Origin: Acidobacteriota bacterium
Lineage (GTDB): Bacteria > Acidobacteriota > Vicinamibacteria > Vicinamibacterales > JAKQTR01
NCBI GenBank assembly: GCA_026393755.1
Contig: JAPKZO010000008.1
Coordinates: 25,760-89,759, forward strand
Direction of reading: 5' to 3'
DNA: 64,000 nt
Each line of letters opens with the position of its first letter. Within the stretch, counting starts at the first letter, position 1. The notes under the pieces were generated by a model. That model did no database searches. It was not told the DNA's origin and saw only the letters and a program-made list of their open reading frames with translations. The position numbers and the translations under genes were made by a program. Positions 17,590-27,875 of this stretch are shown here, one piece after another.

Positions 17590-18732
17590 CTAGACGAAGA
17601 CCGCCAGCACCTCGTTGGCCAGCAGCATCCCCTGCCGGCTGAGCCAGAGCCGGCCCTGCTCGTGCCGGAGCAGACCTGCGTCGAGAGAGGGCTGAAGACG
17701 GCCTCCGTACAGGGCCCAGATGTCGAGCCCGTACGTCCGCCGCAGATCCTCGACGCCCACACCCTCCACCAGCCGGAGCCCGGTGATCAGGGCCTCCTGC
17801 CAGCGATTCTCGGGCGAGAGTACTCGGCTCTCCGTTTGGACGTCAGCGCCGGCCTCGATGGCGGAGACGAACAACTCCGTGTCCGATACGTTCCTCCAGC
17901 GGACTCCGCCGACGGTCGAATGCGCGCCGGGGCCGAACCCGAACCACTCGCCGTCCATCCAGTACTTCAGATTGTGCCTCGATTCGAACCCGGGGCGCGC
18001 GACATTCGAAATTTCGTACTGCGCAAGACCGGCCGCCTCGACCATCGCCATCGCCAGTTCGTACATGTCCGCCGCCGTGTCATCAGGCGCCTGCGACCAC
18101 CGCTCTCGTGCCATCTGCTCACGCAGGGGCGCGTGGGGATACAACTCGAGGATGTACAGGGATGCATGGTCCGGTGCCACGGAGATGAGCCCCTCGACCG
18201 ACTCGCGCCACTCGGCGAGGTTTTGTCCAGGCAGCCACATCATCAGGTCGATGCTGAGGTTGTCAAACCCCGCCGTCCGAGCGTCGCTGACCGCGCGGCG
18301 CGCCGATGCCTGATCGTGAATCCGCCCGAGCCGCGCCAGTTCGTCATCGCGAAACGACTGCACGCCAATGCTCAGGCGATTGACGCCGGCGGCTCGATAC
18401 CCGGATAACGTCTCGAGGGAGACGGTCTCGGGGTTCACTTCCAGCGTGACCTCTGCGTCGGTTGCGACGGAGAAGCCCTGCCGGCAACTGTCGATGATGG
18501 ACGCGAGTTCGGCCGGCGTCAGCAGTGACGGTGTGCCCCCGCCGAAGTAGATCGTATCGGCGGCACGTGATGCCGCATCGGTGACGGTGGACGCCACGCG
18601 CCCGATGTGCGATCGCACGGCGGCGACGTACCGGGCTTTGAGCGGGCCGTCAAGAAGGGCGCGGTTGAAGTTGCAGTAGTTGCAGATGCGGCGGCAGAAC
18701 GGCACGTGGATGTAGAGCCCGAACGCAGCCAT
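17590..18732 (-). CDS. hemW: Radical SAM protein HemW (coproporphyrinogen III oxidase-like)
   Basis: HemW is a radical-SAM protein involved in heme trafficking or insertion, often misannotated as HemN. The 380-residue protein opens with GLYIHVPFCRRICNYCNFNRAL, the CX3CX2C cluster ligands, then DTIYFGGGTPSLL, EVTLEVNPETVSLETLSGYRAAGVNRLSIGVQSF and the C-terminal HemN_C domain. It lacks the longer N-terminal extension and fourth Cys of true HemN (CX2CXC). Neighbours (a DnaC-like ATPase upstream by 12 bp) give no functional clue. Confidence 0.9.
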   Translation of the reverse strand: MAAFGLYIHVPFCRRICNYCNFNRALLDGPLKARYVAAVRSHIGRVASTVTDAASRAADTIYFGGGTPSLLTPAELASIIDSCRQGFSVATDAEVTLEVNPETVSLETLSGYRAAGVNRLSIGVQSFRDDELARLGRIHDQASARRAVSDARTAGFDNLSIDLMMWLPGQNLAEWRESVEGLISVAPDHASLYILELYPHAPLREQMARERWSQAPDDTAADMYELAMAMVEAAGLAQYEISNVARPGFESRHNLKYWMDGEWFGFGPGAHSTVGGVRWRNVSDTELFVSAIEAGADVQTESRVLSPENRWQEALITGLRLVEGVGVEDLRRTYGLDIWALYGGRLQPSLDAGLLRHEQGRLWLSRQGMLLANEVLAVFV

Positions 18733-18744
18733 CGCGGCCAGAGA

Positions 18745-19587
18745 CTAGGATGTGCCGGCGCGGCCGCCCGGCCACTTGAGATCGGCCTTCGAATCTGGCA
18801 GTTGCGCCCGGGCGGGCGTCGGACGAACCGCCGCCACGCGGCCCTTCTTGCCCTGGCGCTTCAGCTTCCACTTCGCGACCAGATCCTCGTCGCTGTATTG
18901 GGCCCCCTCATCGCGATAGTCGGCGGCATCGAGCACCACGAACTCGCACATTTCGTGCAGCCGCGAGTACATCCGGAACCCGATCCGGCAGAGCAGCGAA
19001 TTCGGGTCGGTATCGTCGGGCTGAGCCTCGTAGTTCGACGTGAAGACCGTCGGCCGCCGCTCGTTGTAGCGAGTGTTGACGATGAGCGACAGGGTTTCCT
19101 CAACCCATTCCGACGTCTTCTCGGCGCCCAGATCGTCGAGCACCAGCAGTTCGGCGGTCATCACCGGGCGCAGCACTTCAATCTCGGTGGTGCGCACGAC
19201 CGGATCGTAGGTGCTGCGGATCACGCGCAGCAGATCGCGGGTGTCGTAGTACAAGCCCTTCGCCCCGCGCGTCGCCACGACCTGTCGCAGCACGGCCACG
19301 GCGAGGTGCGTCTTGCCGACGCCGGGAGGGCCCTCCAGGAACAGGCCTCGATCGACCACCGGAAACGCCTCGGCCAGCTTGACGGCCCGGGCCCGGGCGC
19401 GAGTGAGTGACTCGTTGTAGGCGCGAAAATTCCCGAGATCGCAGTGCTGGTACCGCCGGGGAATGCGTGCCTCAACCGCGAGACGCGACGCCTGCTGATC
19501 GCGCCAGCAGTCGCAGCGAGTCGCGTGACGCACGCCCTCGCGCACCACCATCTTCCAACCGGTGCCGTCGCAAACAGGGCAGTTCAT
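18745..19587 (-). CDS. DnaC/DnaI/IstB-like AAA+ ATPase
   Basis: This helicase-loader-type ATPase has 280 residues. It starts with a small zinc-binding segment (MNCPVCDGTG ... TRCDCWRDQQ), like DnaI/primosomal loaders. The AAA+ core has Walker A LEGPPGVGKTHLAVAVL near 110, Walker B ELLVLDDLGAEKTSEWVEE and sensor 1 TVFTSNY, and an extended basic C-terminus. No transposase is nearby, so this is the chromosomal loader type rather than IstB of an insertion sequence. A role in loading DnaB is the best inference. The basic tail of about 50 residues is variable. Confidence 0.85.
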   Translation of the reverse strand: MNCPVCDGTGWKMVVREGVRHATRCDCWRDQQASRLAVEARIPRRYQHCDLGNFRAYNESLTRARARAVKLAEAFPVVDRGLFLEGPPGVGKTHLAVAVLRQVVATRGAKGLYYDTRDLLRVIRSTYDPVVRTTEIEVLRPVMTAELLVLDDLGAEKTSEWVEETLSLIVNTRYNERRPTVFTSNYEAQPDDTDPNSLLCRIGFRMYSRLHEMCEFVVLDAADYRDEGAQYSDEDLVAKWKLKRQGKKGRVAAVRPTPARAQLPDSKADLKWPGGRAGTS

Positions 19588-19700
19588 TCGGGCTCGGTCA
19601 CTCGCGTCATGACAGTCAGAATCACGGAGCAGGAACCAGGAAGCAAAGAGAGAATACTACAGGATCTCCGGGCACGCGGTGTCCACTTTGTGCACACAGC

Positions 19701-19742
19701 GCTTCTTACTTCATGCTTCTTACTTCTTGCTTCTGATTTCTT
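19701..19742. repeat. Degenerate 7-bp tandem repeat array (six units)
   Basis: Plus-strand units GCTTCTT-ACTTCAT, GCTTCTT-ACTTCTT and GCTTCTG-ATTTCTT follow each other at an exact 7-bp period. The array runs into the 3' end of hspR and encodes its last residues (EEIRSKK). A weaker 7-bp rhythm continues to the left in the other orientation (about 19620-19660). The same kind of array occurs at four other places in the window. Confidence 0.75.
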
Positions 19743-20178
19743 CGACAGGCTTCGGGGCAGGCGCGGGAGCGGGAGACGCCGGAGCGCTCCTGGCGATATC
19801 GACCGGCGTCGAACGCACGAGGGCCGTGTTGAGCCGCTGTTCCCAGTCGCCGAGGCCGCGGGCGAGTTCGCGCTTCACGTACTCCATGAACTCGTTGACC
19901 TCGTGCTGCATGTCCTCCATTTTCTGCCGCATGTTGAGGATGATCTCGACACCGGCCAGATTGACACCCAGATCACGGGTCAGCGACAGGATCGTCTCAA
20001 GGCGCTGAAGATCGTCATCCGAATACAGCCGCGTGTTGCCGTCGGTGCGCGACGGCTTCAGGAGACCCTCCCGCTCGTAGAGTCGCAGCGTCTGCGGATG
20101 AATGCTGTATTTCTGGGCCACCGCGCTGATCATGTAGTACGCCCTGCCGGCGCCGGAACTCTTCCTGGTGGCCATCAT
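19720..20178 (-). CDS. hspR: MerR-family heat-shock repressor HspR
   Basis: HspR represses the dnaK operon and other heat-shock genes, with DnaK as co-repressor in actinobacteria. The 152-residue protein has the winged-helix MISAVAQKYSIHPQTLRLYEREGLLKPSRTDGNTRLYSDDDLQRLETILSLTRDLGVNLAGVEIILNMRQKMEDM, which is HspR rather than a metal-sensing MerR, since no metal cysteines are present. A GAGGAG ribosome-binding site precedes the ATG pair. It is the last gene of dnaK-dnaJ-hspR, the usual place for autoregulated HspR. The Ala/Pro-rich C-terminus ends in the 7-bp repeat array. Confidence 0.92.
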   Translation of the reverse strand: MMATRKSSGAGRAYYMISAVAQKYSIHPQTLRLYEREGLLKPSRTDGNTRLYSDDDLQRLETILSLTRDLGVNLAGVEIILNMRQKMEDMQHEVNEFMEYVKRELARGLGDWEQRLNTALVRSTPVDIARSAPASPAPAPAPKPVEEIRSKK

Positions 20179-20214
20179 TGTCTCCTCTTCCTCCGCCGAT
20201 CCGACTGGGTCGGG

Positions 20215-21324
20215 TCACGACGCGGTCGCGTCGCGCCAGAGGCCCGCACGCACATCTTCGGTATTGACGAGTCCGTATTCGCGCAGCAACTCTCTCGACC
20301 GCTGATCCAGCACCAATGGCAGCACGATCCTGATCTCCGCGATCAGATCGCCGCGCGTCCCTCTGCGCATCGACGGGACACCGCGGCCGCGAAGCCGGAA
20401 CCGCTGCCCCGATTGCGTGCCCGGCGGCACGCGCAGCCGCGCCGTCCCGTCGAGAGTCGGGATGTCAAAGCGGGAGCCCAGCGCCGCCTCGTGCACAGCC
20501 ACTGGAACCGTCAACAGCAAGTCGTCGCCGTCGCGCCTGAACACCGGGTGCGGCGCCACCTGCACGGTGACATACAAATCGCCAGGTGCGGCACTGCGTG
20601 TGCCGGCGTGCCCCAGACCGGGCAGACACATCTGTTCCCCTGGGCTCACCCCTGCGGGAATCGTCAGCGTCGTCGTCTCGCTGCGTGATTCGACGCCCAG
20701 GCCCTGACACACGCCGCACGTGGCGTGACGGAGCAGGCCGCTCCCTCCACACCGACCGCAGGCCTTCGTGAACATCATGTGACCGCGGGCCGTGCGGACC
20801 GTGCCCGCCCCCCGGCACGACGCGCACGCCGCCTCGGCCACCGGCTGCACGCCCCGGCCGCGACATCCGCGGCAGACATCGCGCCGAATCACCGTCAAGG
20901 TCTTCTCGGCACCCCGAAAGGCCTCCTCGAACCCGACCGATACCGTCAGATAGAGATCCGCGCCCGGCGTCGACGCCTCAGCCGGTCCGCTCACCGCGTC
21001 GTGAATCACATCGGCAAACAGGTCGCCAAACGTCGATGCCGCCGAACCGTCGGCCGCACCCACCGAGAAGTCAAACCCGTCGAATCCGAACGTCGCCGCC
21101 GACTCCAGGACGACGGCCGGGCTGCCGAGCAGGTCGTACTCCCGCCGCCGGTCCGGATCGGTCAGCACCTGGTACGCGTCAGCAACGGCCCTGAAGCGAA
21201 CCGCCGAGGTCCGGTCCCCGGGATTGACGTCCGGATGGTACCGGCGCGCCAGTCTCCGGTACGCCCGCTTGATCTCGTCAAGACCAGCGGTCGGCGGCAC
21301 CCCGAGCAGTTCGTACAAGTCCAT
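20215..21324 (-). CDS. dnaJ: Chaperone protein DnaJ (Hsp40)
   Basis: This co-chaperone stimulates DnaK ATPase and binds unfolded clients. The 369-residue protein has a J-domain at 1-68 with the HPD tripeptide (ARRYHPDVNPGD). A G/F-rich linker carries FGFDGFDFSVG. The zinc domain has four CXXCXGXG repeats (CRGCRGRG, CASCRGAG, CGRCGGSG, CGVCQGLG). The C-terminal client domains include LPGLGHAG and GDLYVTVQVAPHPVFRRDGDDLLLTVPV. It lies 24 bp downstream of dnaK and 36 bp upstream of hspR on the minus strand. Confidence 0.94.
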   Translation of the reverse strand: MDLYELLGVPPTAGLDEIKRAYRRLARRYHPDVNPGDRTSAVRFRAVADAYQVLTDPDRRREYDLLGSPAVVLESAATFGFDGFDFSVGAADGSAASTFGDLFADVIHDAVSGPAEASTPGADLYLTVSVGFEEAFRGAEKTLTVIRRDVCRGCRGRGVQPVAEAACASCRGAGTVRTARGHMMFTKACGRCGGSGLLRHATCGVCQGLGVESRSETTTLTIPAGVSPGEQMCLPGLGHAGTRSAAPGDLYVTVQVAPHPVFRRDGDDLLLTVPVAVHEAALGSRFDIPTLDGTARLRVPPGTQSGQRFRLRGRGVPSMRRGTRGDLIAEIRIVLPLVLDQRSRELLREYGLVNTEDVRAGLWRDATAS

Positions 21325-21348
21325 AACGTCCCGGACCCCGGGTTCCCG

Positions 21349-23259
<1,911 letters not shown>

Positions 23260-23341
23260 GTTGCTATCCTCGCCCTGAGATTGAGGGTTGTCGCCCCCAT
23301 GATTCCACGTGATGCACGGCCCAACCTCTTATGTCTGAATA

Positions 23342-23370
23342 ATCATAAAATCTTAGCGTCACAATGTCAA
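23342..23370 (-). promoter_or_regulatory. Sigma-70-type promoter of the dnaK operon
   Basis: On the minus strand a perfect -35 TTGACA (23370-23365) is separated by exactly 17 bp from TATGAT (23347-23342), giving a 5' leader of about 75 bases before the dnaK ATG at 23259. No CIRCE element and no exact HspR box (CTTGAGT-N7-ACTCAAG) is visible nearby. The closest thing is CTTGCGATCAAG at 23410-23421, further upstream. Confidence 0.65.
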
Positions 23371-23513
23371 TGTGATTCTCGGCCCAGTCACCCACGAAGT
23401 CTACAAACTCTTGCGATCAAGAATGTTGTCACGATTGTGTTAATATGAACTTGCCTGCCTACAGACCGGGAGTCTCGCTCGCCCCGGGGTTCCGGCGCAT
23501 CATCGAGGGTCAC

Positions 23514-25472
23514 ATGACCAGGTTTTTGCGCGTTTGTCTGTGGGTGCTTCTTTCCGCACTCTTGAGTGCCCCATCGGTGCTGGCGCAGTCGGCGCCTGCA
23601 CCGGACACGGCTCCTCCTCCAGCTCATGTCTCGCTTGTCGAGGGACAGGTGTTTCTGGAACGTGAGGGCCGCTCGGAATCCGCTGTCGAGAACGTCCCTC
23701 TGCTTGACGGGGATCGACTCCGCACCGAGCACGGGCGCGTCGAGATCATGCTCGACGATGGCTCGCTCCTCCACCTTGACGAAACCACAACAGTCGACAT
23801 GCTCGCCGGCGATCTGATCCGGCTGCTCGGCGGTCGCATCAATCTGGTGGTGCTCGGCGCACGTGATCCGTCCGGTGCGGTGGCGTACCAGATCGACGCG
23901 CCCGCGGCCTCGGTCCAGAGCAACGGTCCTGGCGAATATCGCGTGACCGTGACCGACGACGGCGCAGGCGGCGGGACGACGGATCTTTCCGTCGTGCGCG
24001 GCGAGGCGACCTTCGCCAACGATGCCGGCTCGGTCGACGTCCGCGCCGGCGAACGGTCGGAGGCTCGTGACGGCGAGGCCCCCGGCCGGCCCCGGTATTT
24101 CAATTCCGCCCGATGGGACGCGTTCGACCGTTGGAGCGCGGCCAGGCGCGACGCGCAGATCGGCACGGTCTCAGCCCAGTACCTGCCCACGGATCTCGAG
24201 CCGTACTCTGGGACGTTCGATCGGTACGGCACGTGGCGCAACGATGTCTCCAACGGCTACGTGTGGTTTCCAACCGTCTCGGCCGACTGGCGTCCTTACT
24301 CTGTGGGTTACTGGCGCCAGTACGATCCGTGGGATTCATTCTGGGTCGCGGGCGATCCGTGGGGCTGGCCGACCCATCACTATGGGCGTTGGGGGTTCTC
24401 GACCGGCCTCGGGTGGTACTGGATCCCCGCTCGATCGTGGGCATCGGCGTTTGTCTACTGGGCACTCGGCGGCGACTACGTCAGCTGGTGCCCGCTCGGC
24501 TGGAATGACTATCCGGTGTTCGGCAACTGGGGTGTGCGCGGTGTCTACGTCGGCCTGCACGACGGGTGGCGTGGATGGACCGTGATCCCGCGACGCCATT
24601 TTGGCTCGACGGTATTCGCGTCGCGCGTGGCGATCGATGGTCGCCGCCTCGATAGCCGAAGCATGTCGGGATTCGTTGCCGGTCGCCGATCGCCGACGAT
24701 TGGGCGCGCGGTGCCCCGAGCTCTGGCCACCGCCACGCACCGAACAATGGGCCTTCCGCCATCGGGCGGCGCTCGCGACATCGGGACCACGGGCCGGGGC
24801 GACGGCCGGCTGCTTGAGCGCAACGCGGCACCAGCCGTGTCACGGGGTGAGAGGGCGAGGCAGATCGGACCAACACAGGGAGCGGACTCCCGATCGCCGA
24901 TGGCGGCGCCGACGCAGGACCGCTACAGCCGACGCACGATCCCCGGTTCTCCCGCCGGCGTCAGATCAGAGGTCGGCGCGTCCGCAGTCGAACGGCAACC
25001 CCTGCGGCAGGGTGGTGGCAATCCAGGTAGACAGCAGAACACGTGGACCGAACCGGGCAGCACGAATCGGATGATTCGACGCTCGCTGCCAGGGGCCACG
25101 CCGCGTGCGTCGAGCGCGCCGGGCGAGCGCGCGTCGGTTCGCCAGCCGGCGCCGTGGTCGATGTCGGGCGAACGTCAGCCCTCGATGGCGCCACCGCGCG
25201 CCGATCCGCGGTCGTCGCCTCGCGATCGCTCGTGGGCCACGCCGCGGTCCGCTCCCGAAGCGCGCGTGCCGTCGCGCCCGTCGGTGCGGCCGACACCGCC
25301 TCCGGATTCGCGGCCGGTTCGCGCGCCGTCAGCGGCGCCGCCACGCCAGTCGTCGCCCGGAGGCAGGTCGTCTGCTCCGGCTTCGCGCTACAATCCCGGA
25401 TCAGGCACCCAGCCGCCGCCCAGCCGGGGAACGTCTTCCCCACCCCGAGGCCGTGGCGGTGCTCCGGAGTAA
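23514..25472 (+). CDS. Secreted FecR-domain / DUF6600-like protein
   Basis: The protein has 652 residues. I chose ATG 23514 because a clear signal peptide follows (MTRFLRVCLWVLLSALLSAPSVLAQ); an ATG at 23445 would add 23 residues before it. Residues about 40-175 are a FecR-like sandwich (VSLVEGQVFLEREGR, DGDRLRTEHGRVEIMLDDGSLLHLDETTTVDML). Next is an extremely Trp/Tyr/Gly-rich domain (about 190-365: YGTWRNDVSNGYVWFP, WRPYSVGYWRQYDPWDSFW, LGWYWIPARSWASA) like DUF6600. The last 250 residues are low-complexity Arg/Pro/Ser. It is typical of Acidobacteria; function unknown, probably periplasmic or cell-surface. Its TAA abuts the ATG of the next gene with no gap. Confidence 0.8.
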   Translation: MTRFLRVCLWVLLSALLSAPSVLAQSAPAPDTAPPPAHVSLVEGQVFLEREGRSESAVENVPLLDGDRLRTEHGRVEIMLDDGSLLHLDETTTVDMLAGDLIRLLGGRINLVVLGARDPSGAVAYQIDAPAASVQSNGPGEYRVTVTDDGAGGGTTDLSVVRGEATFANDAGSVDVRAGERSEARDGEAPGRPRYFNSARWDAFDRWSAARRDAQIGTVSAQYLPTDLEPYSGTFDRYGTWRNDVSNGYVWFPTVSADWRPYSVGYWRQYDPWDSFWVAGDPWGWPTHHYGRWGFSTGLGWYWIPARSWASAFVYWALGGDYVSWCPLGWNDYPVFGNWGVRGVYVGLHDGWRGWTVIPRRHFGSTVFASRVAIDGRRLDSRSMSGFVAGRRSPTIGRAVPRALATATHRTMGLPPSGGARDIGTTGRGDGRLLERNAAPAVSRGERARQIGPTQGADSRSPMAAPTQDRYSRRTIPGSPAGVRSEVGASAVERQPLRQGGGNPGRQQNTWTEPGSTNRMIRRSLPGATPRASSAPGERASVRQPAPWSMSGERQPSMAPPRADPRSSPRDRSWATPRSAPEARVPSRPSVRPTPPPDSRPVRAPSAAPPRQSSPGGRSSAPASRYNPGSGTQPPPSRGTSSPPRGRGGAPE

Positions 25473-27824
25473 ATGGCCAGAAGCAGACCCGCCCGTCCGG
25501 CCCAGCGCCCGTCGCTCGCACGACAAGCTGGCATCGCCGCGCTCTTTGTGATCGCGGCGGTGCTCGGCATTGTGACCGGAGTGGTGGTCGCCTATTCCGG
25601 AGATCTGCCTCAAGTCTCCGCGCTCGATCAATACAGTCCGGGCACGATCACCCGCATCTACGCGTCGGACAACCGGCTGATCGGCGAGTTCGCCACGCAG
25701 AGGCGCGTGATGGTGAAGTACGAGGAGATTCCGCTGGTGCTGCGCCAGGCGATTCTCTCGGCGGAAGACGGGAATTTTGAGGAGCACTTCGGCATCGACT
25801 TCACTCGCACGTTCGTCAGGGTGCTCCAGAATCTCGTGCTCGGGCGTTCGTTCGGCGGCAGCACGCTGACGCAGCAATTGGCGCGCAAGCTGTTTCTGAA
25901 ACCGGAAAAATCGCTCGAGCGGAAGGTCAAGGAGTGGCTGCTCGCGATCCAGATCGAGAAGCGGTACACGAAGCACGAGATCTTCACGATGTACTGCAAC
26001 CAGATGAATCTGGGGCACGGCGCGTACGGCGTCGAGGCGGCGTCGCGGCTGTACTTCGGGAAACCCATCAAGGATCTGAAGCTGGAAGAGGCGGCGCTCG
26101 TCGCGGGCATTCTGCAGTTACCCGAACGCGAGAGCCCGTTCGTCAATCAGAAGTGGGCCATGCAGCGGCGGAACTACGCGCTGCAGCGCATGGCGGACGA
26201 GCACTACATCACGCAGGCGGACGCTGACGCCGCCAAGGCCAGGCCCATCGTCGTCGTTCCGTTGTCCACGTCGGCCGCGGGGACCGCCCCGTACTTCGTC
26301 GAGGAGGTCCGGAAGTACCTGGAGCACCGGTACGGGGCCCGGGACTTGTACGAAGCGGGCATGTCGGTCTATACGACGCTCGACGTCGATCTGCAGCGGG
26401 AGGCGGCGCGCGCGCTCGACCGGGGCCTCCGGCAAATTGACAAGCGACGGGGCTTCCGGAAGCCGGCGCGCAACCTCACGACCGAGCATGTCGAACTTGA
26501 CGCCTATCGGGACCGGCGGTGGGATCGGCCGATTCAGCCGGGCGACATCGTGCCCGGGCTCGTCATCGGCGCCGCCGACATTCGTGAACGCACGCCGGTC
26601 ACGCGGAGGCGAGCCGACACCGCACCGCCGTCCGCCGGCGGTGCGATGCGCGTGCGGGTGGGACGGTACGAGGCCGACCTCACGCGAACCTCCATCCAGT
26701 GGACGGGCCGGACACGCGCGGCTGATCTGGTGCGCCCAGGCGATCTGATCGAGGTCGAAGTCCTCACGCTCGACGAGCCGGGCGGCCGGCTGACGGTGCG
26801 GCTCGAGCAGTTTCCGATCGTCGAAGGGGCGGTGCTCGTGATCGACAACCGGACGGGTCAGATCAAGGCGATGGTGGGCGGATCCGACTTCGCGCGGAGC
26901 AAGTTCAACCGCGCCGTGCAGGCCCCGCGGCAGATCGGATCGGCGTTTAAGCCGATCGTCTTTACCGCGGCGATCGATCGCGGCTACACGCCGTCGAGCC
27001 TCCTGCTCGACGCGCCGGTTTCCTATCACGCCGGCCCGGGACAACCGCCGTACGCCCCGCGCAATTACGATCGGAAGTACGAAGGATCCGTGACGCTGAG
27101 GCGGACGATTGAAGACTCGCGCAACGTGCCGACGGTGCGGATGATGGAGCAACTGACGCCCGAGCAGGTGATCAGCTACGCCCGCCAGCTCGGTTTTCAG
27201 TCGCCGATCCGGCCGTATCTATCGTCCGCGCTCGGTGCGTCCGAAGCGACCCTGCTCGAGGTGACGAGCGCGTACTCGGCGTTCCCGAACCAGGGCGTCC
27301 GGATGCAGCCGTTCCAGATCCTGAAGATCGTCGAGCGGGACGGCACACTGCTCGAGGAGCACCGGCCGCAGGCGACCGAGGGCATCCGCGCCGATACCGC
27401 CTTCGTGATGGTCAATCTGCTGCGCGGCGTCGTCCTGCGCGGGACCGGCGCAAAGGCGGCGGAGCTGGACTGGCCGCTGGCCGGCAAGACGGGCACCGTC
27501 GACGACTATACGGACGCGTGGTTCGTCGGCTTCGACCCGAACCTGACGATTGGCGTGTGGGTGGGCCTTGACGAGAAGAAGCCGATCGGCGCCAACGAAA
27601 CCGGCGCGGTCGCGGCGCTGCCCATCTGGATGGAGATCTTCAAGTCGTACATCGATCGGCAGGGCGATCGGAACAATCCGCCGCGCTTCGACGCGCCCGG
27701 CAACATCGTGTTCATGGCGGTCGATCCCGCTACGGGCCTGCCGGTGAACCCTGAGACGCCTGGCGCGATCAACGAGGCCTACATCGCGGGCACACAGCCG
27801 GGGATCGGGTTTCCAAAGCAGTAA
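25473..27824 (+). CDS. mrcA: Penicillin-binding protein 1A, bifunctional transglycosylase/transpeptidase
   Basis: This class A PBP polymerises and cross-links peptidoglycan. The 783-residue protein has an N-terminal membrane anchor (QAGIAALFVIAAVLGIVTGVVVAY). A GT51 domain (about 60-235) follows with AEDGNFEEHFGID, GGSTLTQQLARKLFL and KHEIFTMYCNQMNLGHGAYG. The transpeptidase has SXXK at 490-493 (GSAFKP), SXN at 549-551 (DSRNVP) and KTG at 672-674 (AGKTGTVDDYTDAWFVG). An OB-like insert (about 355-460) lies between the two, as in PBP1A. Its ATG follows the upstream stop codon without a gap, so it is probably translationally coupled to the FecR/DUF6600 gene. The symbol is by family. Confidence 0.94.
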   Translation: MARSRPARPAQRPSLARQAGIAALFVIAAVLGIVTGVVVAYSGDLPQVSALDQYSPGTITRIYASDNRLIGEFATQRRVMVKYEEIPLVLRQAILSAEDGNFEEHFGIDFTRTFVRVLQNLVLGRSFGGSTLTQQLARKLFLKPEKSLERKVKEWLLAIQIEKRYTKHEIFTMYCNQMNLGHGAYGVEAASRLYFGKPIKDLKLEEAALVAGILQLPERESPFVNQKWAMQRRNYALQRMADEHYITQADADAAKARPIVVVPLSTSAAGTAPYFVEEVRKYLEHRYGARDLYEAGMSVYTTLDVDLQREAARALDRGLRQIDKRRGFRKPARNLTTEHVELDAYRDRRWDRPIQPGDIVPGLVIGAADIRERTPVTRRRADTAPPSAGGAMRVRVGRYEADLTRTSIQWTGRTRAADLVRPGDLIEVEVLTLDEPGGRLTVRLEQFPIVEGAVLVIDNRTGQIKAMVGGSDFARSKFNRAVQAPRQIGSAFKPIVFTAAIDRGYTPSSLLLDAPVSYHAGPGQPPYAPRNYDRKYEGSVTLRRTIEDSRNVPTVRMMEQLTPEQVISYARQLGFQSPIRPYLSSALGASEATLLEVTSAYSAFPNQGVRMQPFQILKIVERDGTLLEEHRPQATEGIRADTAFVMVNLLRGVVLRGTGAKAAELDWPLAGKTGTVDDYTDAWFVGFDPNLTIGVWVGLDEKKPIGANETGAVAALPIWMEIFKSYIDRQGDRNNPPRFDAPGNIVFMAVDPATGLPVNPETPGAINEAYIAGTQPGIGFPKQ

Positions 27825-27831
27825 TGGGCGC

Positions 27832-27866
27832 CAGGACAGCCAGAAGCAAGCAGCCAGAAGTGAGTT
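27832..27866. repeat. Degenerate 7-bp tandem repeat array between convergent genes
   Basis: On the plus strand GCCAGAA-GCAAGCA and GCCAGAA-GTGAGTT alternate at a 7-bp period in the 51-bp gap between the PBP1A stop and the prfB stop. Base composition is purine-rich, matching the other arrays when read in this orientation. Confidence 0.6.
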
Positions 27867-27875
27867 CTTCCCCCG

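Noticed and set aside
17590..18732. HemN (oxygen-independent coproporphyrinogen oxidase)
   Set aside because: The cluster motif is CX3CX2C without the extra HemN cysteine and N-terminal extension, so HemW fits better.
18745..19587. DnaC-like ATPase as IstB of an insertion sequence
   Set aside because: No IstA transposase or terminal inverted repeats are nearby, and the N-terminal zinc segment fits chromosomal DnaI-type loaders.
19701..19742. 7-bp arrays as a CRISPR
   Set aside because: Units are far too short, there are no spacers, and no cas genes are present.
23410..23421. CTTGCGATCAAG as a definite HspR box
   Set aside because: Only the outer CTTG/CAAG half-sites match; spacing differs from the HAIR consensus, and it lies upstream of the promoter.
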